NCBI GenBank assembly: GCA_900637705.1
Contig: LR134390.1
Location: forward strand, 682,001 to 746,000
Length of the DNA stretch: 64,000 nt
Reading direction: 5' to 3'
Source of the DNA: Fusobacterium varium
GTDB taxonomy: Bacteria; Fusobacteriota; Fusobacteriia; Fusobacteriales; Fusobacteriaceae
Below are positions 58,083 through 64,000 of this stretch, piece after piece. Every line of letters begins with the position of its first letter. Position 1 is the stretch's first letter. The notes below the pieces were generated by a model. That model did no database searches. It worked only from the letters and a program-made list of their open reading frames with translations, and was not told where the DNA came from. Position numbers and translations under genes: made by a program.

Positions 58083-58758
58083 ATGGGTGATATTAAAAAA
58101 ATATTTTAGAAATAGAAGAGGACATAAAAAACACTCATTAAATTCTGAAAGAGCAAGATTCATAGCTGTTACAAAGTATGTAGGAGCAGAAGAGATGATT
58201 CCAATAGTAAATTGTGGAGTAAAAGTTTTTGGAGAAAATAAAGCTCAAATTATGAAAGAGAAACAGGAAAAATTTAATGAAATGGGAATAAAAGATGTAG
58301 AGTGGCATTTTATTGGTAATCTTCAGAAAAATAAAGTAAAGTATATTGCAGAATATGTAAAAATGATACATTCAGTAAATAAATTATCTCTTGCTCAGGA
58401 AATTGACAAAAGAGCAAAACAGTATAATAGAATTATTGATGTCTTACTTGAAATAAATATAGCTGGAGAAGAGAGTAAAGAAGGATATGAGCTTGAGGAA
58501 TTATATGAAGAACTTCCTCAATTAATGGAATTGAAAAATATAAATATAGTAGGTTTAATGACTATGGCACCATTTGTTAATGATGAAGAACTATTAAGAA
58601 GTGTTTTTAGAAGATTAAGAGAAATAAAAGATGAACTAAATGAAAAATGGTTTAAAGGAAAATTAGTTGAACTTTCTATGGGAATGACTAATGATTATAA
58701 AATAGCATTGGAAGAAGGGGCAACATTAATAAGAGTAGGTAGAAAGATTTTTCAATAG
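58083..58758 (+). CDS. yggS: PLP homeostasis protein YggS (two frameshifts)
   Basis: Single-domain PLP-binding protein. From ATG 58083 (14 bp after hemW; AAGGAG site) the frame stops after a few codons. One extra A at the A7 run 58095-58101 and one at the A6 run 58126-58131 restore MGDIKKNILEIEEDIKKHSL and run into the long intact part with RFIAVTKYVG (PLP lysine), FGENKAQ, WHFIGNLQKNK, HSVNKLSLA and LSMGMTNDY. Total 225 aa, normal. GTG 58087 is open without repair but gives an unrelated N-terminus. Followed by sepF, the same order as ylmE-ylmF in Firmicutes. Confidence 0.9.
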
Positions 58759-58772
58759 GAGGTTTTAATAGA

Positions 58773-59321
58773 ATGAAGAAAAAAGAAGGTGGGAAAAACT
58801 CTTTTAAAGTTTTTCGAGATTTAAAAGAACTTTTAGGGATAGACAATCCTGAAACAGACGAAATAGATGATATGGAAGGATTAGAAGAACTTGATGATAC
58901 TGGAATAATTGAAGTAAATTCTAATGGAAAAGAGCAGGAAGTTACAGCTCCTAAAGATAGCACACCATTAAATTTAGGAGGATATGGAAAAACATCTTCA
59001 AGTCTTGAAGCTGAATTAAATGCAGGAGGAAATTATCAGACTATATTTGTAGATCCTAAGACTTTTGCAGATTGTAAAAAGATAGCTACATATATAAAAA
59101 GTGATAAAATGGTAACTTTAAATCTTGAATATCTAGACCTTCCTACAGCTCAAAGACTGATGGATTTTTTAGCTGGAGCTATGAGTATAAAAGGTGCTAG
59201 TTTTATTGAAATAAGTAAAAAAGTATATACTGCTGTTCCTAAGAGCATGAAAGTATATTACGAAGGAAAAAAAGATAGTAAAGGCAGAACAATTTTAGAT
59301 TTTGGAAGAGAGGAAAAATAG
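58773..59321 (+). CDS. sepF: Cell-division protein SepF
   Basis: 182 aa. An acidic, flexible N-terminal half (residues 1-85, with a basic amphipathic start), then the SepF/DUF552 domain: DPKTFADCKKIATYIKSDKMVTLNLEYL and AQRLMDFLAGAMSIKGASFIEIS. Anchors FtsZ to the membrane. Start ATG 58773 follows AGGAGG. Sits after yggS, a common pairing, and 2 bp before the next gene. Confidence 0.9.
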   Translation: MKKKEGGKNSFKVFRDLKELLGIDNPETDEIDDMEGLEELDDTGIIEVNSNGKEQEVTAPKDSTPLNLGGYGKTSSSLEAELNAGGNYQTIFVDPKTFADCKKIATYIKSDKMVTLNLEYLDLPTAQRLMDFLAGAMSIKGASFIEISKKVYTAVPKSMKVYYEGKKDSKGRTILDFGREEK

Positions 59322-59323
59322 AA

Positions 59324-60301
59324 GTGGAAAAAAAGATAAAGGCATTGGCTCTTTTTTCTGGTGGGCTGGATAGTGCACTTGCTGTAAAAGTTATAAAAGA
59401 TCAAGGTGTGGAAGTTATAGCCTTGAATTTTGTTTCGCATTTTTTTGGTGGAAAGAATGAAAAGGCTGAGAAAATGGCAGAGCAGCTTGGAATAAAATTA
59501 GAATATATTGATTTTAAAAGCAGACACACAGAGATAGTAAAAAATCCTGTATATGGCAGAGGAAAAAATATGAATCCTTGTATTGATTGTCATTCGTTAA
59601 TGTTTAAGATTGCAGGAGAACTTTTAGAGGAATATGGAGCACAATTTGTAATATCTGGAGAAGTACTTGGACAAAGACCAATGTCACAAAATGCAGCAGC
59701 ATTGGAAAAAGTAAAAAAACTTTCAGGAATGGAGGATTTAGTATTAAGACCATTGTCAGCTAAACTTCTTCCTCCAAGCAAAGCCGAATTAGAAGGCTGG
59801 GTAGATAGAGAAAAATTGCTGGATATTCAAGGAAGAGGAAGAGGAAGACAAATGGATCTCATGAAATATTATGGGATTGAAGATTATCCTACACCTGGTG
59901 GAGGGTGCCTGCTGACAGACCCAGCTTATTCAGATAGACTAGAGATATTAGAAAAAGATGGATTGCTTGAAGAAAAAGAATCTTATTTATTTCATTTACT
60001 AAAGATAGGAAGATTTTATAGATTAGATAAAGGAAAATATCTTTTTGTTGGAAGAGATGAAGAGGGAAATAATAAAATAGATCAATATAAAGAAATGGGA
60101 AGTTTTCATATAACAGGTTGTCAAATGGCAGGACCACATATACTTGGATATGGAAATTTTTCAGAAGAGGAAAAACAGTTTGCATTAAATCTGTTTTCAA
60201 AATATTCTAAAGTTAAAGGGAAAGTAGAGATAGAAGTAAGAATAAATGGTAATATAGTAAAAGTTCCCCCAGTGAATATTGAAGAAGTAGAGAAAAAATA
60301 A
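59324..60301 (+). CDS. ThiI/MnmA-like ATP-pyrophosphatase, probable tRNA thiolase
   Basis: 325 aa. PP-loop ALFSGGLDSALAVKVIK near residue 9 and cysteines in NMNPCIDCHSLMF and TPGGGCLLTD (near residues 88 and 198) match MnmA/ThiI-type sulfur-transfer enzymes; the disulfide pair would bridge the thiolation. The C-terminal half (LKIGRFYRLDKGKYLFVGRD) looks like DUF814 or a related NFACT-like domain. The target is not settled: tRNA 2- or 4-thiouridine is the best guess. Begins at GTG 59324 behind AGAGGAAAA. Confidence 0.75.
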   Translation: MEKKIKALALFSGGLDSALAVKVIKDQGVEVIALNFVSHFFGGKNEKAEKMAEQLGIKLEYIDFKSRHTEIVKNPVYGRGKNMNPCIDCHSLMFKIAGELLEEYGAQFVISGEVLGQRPMSQNAAALEKVKKLSGMEDLVLRPLSAKLLPPSKAELEGWVDREKLLDIQGRGRGRQMDLMKYYGIEDYPTPGGGCLLTDPAYSDRLEILEKDGLLEEKESYLFHLLKIGRFYRLDKGKYLFVGRDEEGNNKIDQYKEMGSFHITGCQMAGPHILGYGNFSEEEKQFALNLFSKYSKVKGKVEIEVRINGNIVKVPPVNIEEVEKK

Positions 60302-60350
60302 AAGAGTTTCAAATAGTAGGATAGCAGAATAGAAAAAATAAAGTAAAATT

Positions 60351-60427
60351 AAAAGAGTCTAATTCAAAAATTACTTAAATCTATTCATATCAGAGGTTAG
60401 AAAGTATTTTTGTATCAGGCTCTTTTT
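60351..60427 (+). terminator. Possible hairpin terminator before AGCS gene
   Basis: AAAAGAGTC (60351-60359) pairs with GGCTCTTTT (60418-60426) with one G-U, across a long loop, then T. Weak because of loop size. Confidence 0.4.
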
Positions 60428-60449
60428 GTATTTAAAAATTGGAGGAAAA

Positions 60450-61780
60450 ATGAATTCTTTTGAGTCAATAGTTGATATTATAAACAATATTATGTGGAAT
60501 AAAAATCTGCTTGTAGTAATCTTAGTAATAAGTGGAATAGTATTTACAGTAAAAACAAGAGGTGTGCAATTTAGGTTATTTAAGCATATGATATCTCTTA
60601 TAACTGAAAAAACCAAAAAAATAGAGAAGGAATAAGTTCATTCCAAGCTTTTTGTATAAGTACAGCTTCAAGAGTAGGAGTGGGAAACTTGGCAGGAGTA
60701 GTAGCAGCAGTTTCTGTAGGAGGACCAGGGTCAGTTTTCTGGATGTGGATAGTGGCTCTTTTAAGTTCAGCTACTGCATTTGTAGAATCAACAATAGCTT
60801 TAATATATAGAGAAAAAGACCCACAAGGAGGATATAGAGGAGGAGCTCCATATTTTCTCACAAAAGGATTGAATAAAAAATGGCTGGGAGTTTTATTTGT
60901 AATATTTGCTCTTATATGTTGGGCTGGAGTTTTTCAAATTATATCTAATTCTGTAACTGAGTCTTTTAATACTGCATTTGGAATAAATCCAAGAATTACA
61001 TCTATAGTTATTGTAATACTGGCAGCAGCAGTTCTCTTTGGAAGAAGAGATAAAATAGTGAAGGTATTGGATAAGATGGTTCCTGCAATGGCAGCTATAT
61101 ATCTTATTGTAATTATTTTTATTATAATAAAAAATATTACTATACTTCCAGCAACAATTATAGATATATTTGAACATGCTTTTGGAATAAAGCAATTTTT
61201 AGGAGGAACATTTGGAAGTGTAGTAATGCAGGGAGTAAAAAGAGGCTTATTTTCTAATGAAGCAGGTTCGGGATCAGCACCATGTGCAGCAGCAGCTGCA
61301 GATATAGATCACCCTGTAAAGCAAGGTTTGGTTCAGGCATTAGGAGTATTTGTAGATACTGTATTAATATGCAGTGCAACAGCTTTTGTTATATTATTAT
61401 CAAAAGGAAGTATTCCAGAAGGACTTGGAGGAATGACACTTCTTCAAGAGTCTTTTAGATATCAAGTAGGAAATTGGGGAGTTGTATTTACAGCAATTAT
61501 ATTATTTTTGTTTTCATTTAGTACTATATTGGGAGTAAGTTTCTATGCTAAACCAAATCTAGCTTTTTTATATGATAGGTCATGGCTTCAAGAAGCATTT
61601 AAGGTTTTTACTCTAATAATGCTTTTTATTGGAGGAGTTAGGCAAAATTTTTTAGTATGGAATCTAGCTGATTTAGGATTAGGACTTATGACAATAGTTA
61701 ATTTGATAGGGGTATATCCTCTTGCATATAAAGCTGTAGAATCTTTGAAAGAGTATGAAAAAATTTATATAAAGAAATAA
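60450..61780 (+). CDS. Sodium:alanine/glycine symporter, AGCS family (one frameshift)
   Basis: 443 aa after repair, ten or more membrane segments. First part MNSFESIVDIINNIMWNKNL, then TRGVQFRLFKHM (an AGCS hallmark). The frame breaks at the A7 run 60615-60621; an eighth A restores KKNREGISSFQAFCISTASR and reaches VGVGNLAGVVAAVSVGGPGS and NEAGSGSAPCAAAAADIDHP. Start ATG 60450 follows GGAGG (a TTG at 60426 is out of place). Imports alanine or glycine with sodium, in keeping with an amino-acid fermenter. Repeat copy B starts at its 3' end. Confidence 0.92.
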
Positions 61781-61992
61781 AAAAGTAGGTATCTCAAAAG
61801 AAAATTGAATAAGTTTTAGAGCTTTGGAAATTAGAGAGATTTACGTAATTAATGATGCAAGTAAAATGTAAAAAATAGTATGTTTGAGTGAAACGAGTTT
61901 ACTATTTTTAATTTTATGAGCAAGATTAATAGGAAATCTTTCTACTGGAAAAGCTCTAAAATTATATTTTGACTAATGAGATATCTACTTTT
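61781..61992 (+). repeat. Nested palindromic intergenic element, copy B
   Basis: Outer inverted repeat AAAAGTAGGTATCTCA (61781-61796) / TGAGATATCTACTTTT (61977-61992) with one G-T pair; middle TTTTAGAGCTTT (61814-61825) / AAAGCTCTAAAA (61950-61961); inner AAAAATAGTA (61871-61880) / TACTATTTTT (61900-61909). Central loop TGTTTGAGTGAAACGAGTT resembles that of copy A. Lies between converging AGCS and Rrf2 genes, so it may also terminate both. Confidence 0.78.
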
Positions 61993-62013
61993 ATATTATT
62001 ATGTTAATTACTA

Positions 62014-62424
62014 TTATTTAGCTGAAGCATCTCTTAAATCTTTAAAACTTGTATTGCTTAATTTTCTCTTGACATCTTCTTGAATAGAATAAAGTAGAGA
62101 ATTTACAGGATCAGTTTCAACTTTTTTAGCAGAGTTTATATTTTTTAAGCTTGTATTAATGAAAAGGTCGCCTTGAATAACTTCTATCACACTTCTCAAG
62201 CTGATGTCGTCTGCAGACTTTTTTAATTTGTATCCACCTTTTATACCTCTAAAAGATTCAACAAGTTTAACTTTACATAACCTTCTTAAAATTTTAAGAG
62301 CAAATTTCATAGACATTTTTTCAGCTTCACTAATTTCTCTTGCATTTGCTATTTCACCTTTATCTAATTTAGATAAATATAATACGATTTTTATTGCGTA
62401 ATCACTTTCTTGTGTTATTTTCAT
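62014..62424 (-). CDS. Rrf2-family transcriptional regulator
   Basis: 136 aa from ATG 62424. Winged helix: KITQESDYAIKIVLYLSKL at the start, then IANAREISEAEKMSMKFALKILRRL and SFRGIKGGYKL. No CX5CX6C iron-sulfur cluster cysteines are visible, so it may not be an IscR-like sensor. The start follows AAGGAG. Divergent from the ThrE pair; an effect on those genes is possible but unproven. Confidence 0.88.
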   Translation of the reverse strand: MKITQESDYAIKIVLYLSKLDKGEIANAREISEAEKMSMKFALKILRRLCKVKLVESFRGIKGGYKLKKSADDISLRSVIEVIQGDLFINTSLKNINSAKKVETDPVNSLLYSIQEDVKRKLSNTSFKDLRDASAK

Positions 62425-62541
62425 TTTATGTATCACTCCTTATTTATAATTAAATCATTTTGTAAAATTTATTTTAGATATTCTATTTTTTGTATTTTAT
62501 GCTATAATTTAGGCAAATAAAAAAATATCTGGGAGATTTTA

Positions 62542-63309
62542 ATGGATAAAAAAACCGAATATAAGATTCTTTCACTTGCCTGTCTTACAGGAAAAATTAT
62601 GTTGCAAAATGGCTCTGAAGTATATAGAGTAGAAAATCATATATGTCAGGTAGCTGAGCATTATGGAATGACACCTCAATGTTTTGCTACACTTACATGT
62701 ATAATAATTACTCTTAAAAACTCCGAGGGAGAAGTTATCTCACTTGTGGAAAGAGTAACATCTAGAACTACTAATTTGGATAAAGTCTATCAAGTATATT
62801 CTCTAATAAGAAATATAAGCAACTATAGTTGTGATGAACTTAGAGAAGAACTTCTCAAAATTGAAAATGAAAAGCCATATTCATTTTTTATAAATGTTGC
62901 TGGCAACTGTATAGGAGCTGGATTTTTCACTTTCTTATTTTCAGGAAATATAAGAGAGTTTCTAGCTGCTTTTTTATGTGGTATACTTATTGCAATAGCA
63001 ACAAGAATTACTGATACCCTAAAATTAGGAACATTTTTTACTAATCTTTTGTGTGGTGGAATATCTTCTGGAACAGCATGTTTATTCCTTCATTTAGGAT
63101 TTATAACAGATGTTTCCATTCCAATAATTTCCACTTTGATGATATTGGTACCAGGAGTTGCATTTATTAATTCTATGAGAGATATATTCTCAGGAGATCT
63201 TGTTACAGGACTTTCCAGACTAGGTGAAGTAGCAATGATAGGAACTTCTATAGCTGTAGGTTCAGGTATAGCACTAAAATTACTTCTAAACTTAGGGAGG
63301 GCATACTAA
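62542..63309 (+). CDS. Threonine/serine exporter, ThrE N-terminal half
   Basis: 255 aa. A soluble start (MLQNGSEVYRVENHICQVAEHYG, the ThrE hydrolase-like domain) then five membrane segments ending SRLGEVAMIGTSIAVGSGIALKLLL. Pairs with the following gene as split ThrE subunits; exports threonine or serine. Start ATG 62542. Stop overlaps the next start (TAATG). Confidence 0.88.
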   Translation: MDKKTEYKILSLACLTGKIMLQNGSEVYRVENHICQVAEHYGMTPQCFATLTCIIITLKNSEGEVISLVERVTSRTTNLDKVYQVYSLIRNISNYSCDELREELLKIENEKPYSFFINVAGNCIGAGFFTFLFSGNIREFLAAFLCGILIAIATRITDTLKLGTFFTNLLCGGISSGTACLFLHLGFITDVSIPIISTLMILVPGVAFINSMRDIFSGDLVTGLSRLGEVAMIGTSIAVGSGIALKLLLNLGRAY

Positions 63310-63767
63310 TGTCAATAGAAAAAATAATATTTCAGATTATAGCTGCTATATTCACTACCTTTGGATTTGGGTTAATGTTTAATATAAAACATAAAAATCT
63401 CTTCCATACCAGCATAGCTGGTGGATTGAGTTGGGCAGTATATCTTTTAGGGCAGCATTTAAATTATTCTGAAGGCTTGACATTCTTTATAGCAACATTT
63501 GCTCTTGCACTATATTCAGAAGCAGTTTCTAGGATAATATATACACCTGTAACAACAATATTGATAGCTGCCTTGATACCTTTAGCACCAGGAGGAGGAA
63601 TTTATTATACAATGTATAATTTAATTGATAAAAATTATCCTATGGCAGTTCAAAAAGGCATTCAAACTTTTATTATAGCTGGAGCCATGGCTGTAGGTAT
63701 TTTTTCAGCATCAACTGTATTTAGACTTTATGATGAAATAAAATCTAGAGTTAATAAAAATATTTAA
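63309..63767 (+). CDS. Threonine/serine exporter, ThrE C-terminal half
   Basis: 152 aa, five membrane segments. FGFGLMFNIKHKNLFHTSIAGGLSWAVYLL and IPLAPGGGIYYTMYNLI match ThrE_2 (DUF3815-type). It is translationally coupled to the previous gene by a one-base overlap. Both halves are needed to form the exporter. Confidence 0.88.
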   Translation: MSIEKIIFQIIAAIFTTFGFGLMFNIKHKNLFHTSIAGGLSWAVYLLGQHLNYSEGLTFFIATFALALYSEAVSRIIYTPVTTILIAALIPLAPGGGIYYTMYNLIDKNYPMAVQKGIQTFIIAGAMAVGIFSASTVFRLYDEIKSRVNKNI

Positions 63768-63796
63768 GTTAAAAGGGAAGTATTTCCCTTTTAACT
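63767..63796. terminator. Bidirectional terminator between ThrE and HU genes
   Basis: AGTTAAAAGGGAA (63767-63779) pairs perfectly with TTCCCTTTTAACT (63784-63796) around a 4-nt loop, including the HU stop codon. Confidence 0.85.
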
Positions 63797-64000
63797 ATTT
63801 TTAACTCTGTCAGCAAATTTTTTTCCAACTGTAAACTTTAAAACTCTTTTAGCAGGGATAACTATTCTTTCTTTAGTTTTAGGATTTCCATAAATTCTTT
63901 GCTCTCTATGCTCTATTTCAAATTTACCCCAATCTTTAAAGATAACTTTTTCATTTTCATCAATAACTTGTTTTAAAGTATCAAAAAAAACTTTTACTCT
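63791..64000 (-). CDS. HU-family DNA-binding protein, C-terminal part
   Basis: Partial: the last 69 residues; the start lies beyond the window. FKDWGKFEIEHREQRIYGNPKT is the HU beta-arm region (usually GFG-F...R-R-GRNP) and RIVIPAKRVLKFTVGKKFADRV the C-terminal helix. Arm sequence deviates from standard HU (DWGKFEI for GFGTFEV), so it may be an IHF/HU variant. Binds and bends DNA. Confidence 0.85.
   Translation of the reverse strand, partial: RVKVFFDTLKQVIDENEKVIFKDWGKFEIEHREQRIYGNPKTKERIVIPAKRVLKFTVGKKFADRVKNS

Noticed and set aside
58087-58758. YggS starting at GTG 58087 without any frameshift
   Set aside because: It lacks a ribosome site at proper distance and gives an unrelated N-terminus, whereas ATG 58083 with two restored A gives the family N-terminus.

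Overview
The window is a low-GC, densely packed stretch of a bacterial chromosome, almost certainly from Fusobacterium. Supporting signs are the A-rich codon use, strong AGGAGG ribosome sites, a type V autotransporter (a diderm trait), a 1409-residue double CoA-activase, and a methylaspartate glutamate-fermentation gene beside citrate/citramalate-lyase subunits. That fermentation route is established for the F. varium group, so I lean that way, but the species is inferred. I saw no rRNA, tRNA, CRISPR array, prophage or insertion sequence.

Layout. 1-3509: end of methylaspartate ammonia-lyase, then citD-citE-citF. 3517-5806: SAM-I riboswitch, metK and an exported MTA/SAH nucleosidase. 5836-8940: a nucleoside-recognition-type membrane protein, a small unknown gene and malic enzyme. 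8939-13712 (minus): SAM-I riboswitch, metF, metH and a monooxygenase-like gene. 13806-23085: an orphan ABC ATPase, a MORN-variant protein, a GntR regulator, a class V aminotransferase, the giant CoA-activase and a HAD phosphatase. 23240-26806: a secreted EEP-fold hydrolase, thiN, an FlK-like thioesterase and a uracil permease. 26816-30666 (minus): Wzz and an autotransporter. 31398-36440: acyltransferase, metG, galU, a DMT exporter and an SGNH hydrolase. 36810-46573 (minus): three tandem pairs of extracytoplasmic peptide-binding protein and M20 amidohydrolase, plus def; two pairs are preceded by promoter, small ORF and terminator. 46607-51548: PanF/YhdT, a YczE-type protein and MATE. 51647-53696: CIRCE-controlled groESL. 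53718-64000: gltS, phosphoglucomutase, hemW-yggS-sepF, a thiouridylase-like gene, an AGCS symporter, Rrf2, a split ThrE exporter and a partial HU gene.

How the genes fit together. The metabolism is amino-acid fermentation: glutamate uptake (GltS), methylaspartate ammonia-lyase, a probable citramalate lyase giving acetate and pyruvate, malic enzyme, a dehydratase activase, alanine/glycine uptake, and capture and hydrolysis of peptides or N-acyl amino acids. Methionine/SAM genes form two units under matching SAM-I riboswitches.

Two signals stand out beyond the gene list. First, the peptide-binding/amidohydrolase array has leader small ORFs, one extremely rich in Phe/Tyr, placed between a good promoter and an intrinsic terminator, as in an attenuator. 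Second, a nested palindromic element of about 150-310 bp occurs twice, in opposite orientation.

A caution: eleven genes are interrupted by fourteen one-base frameshifts, all in or beside A/T homopolymers. Thirteen behave as one missing base and one as one extra base. Homopolymer sequencing error explains this best, so these genes are annotated at full length with the break position given.
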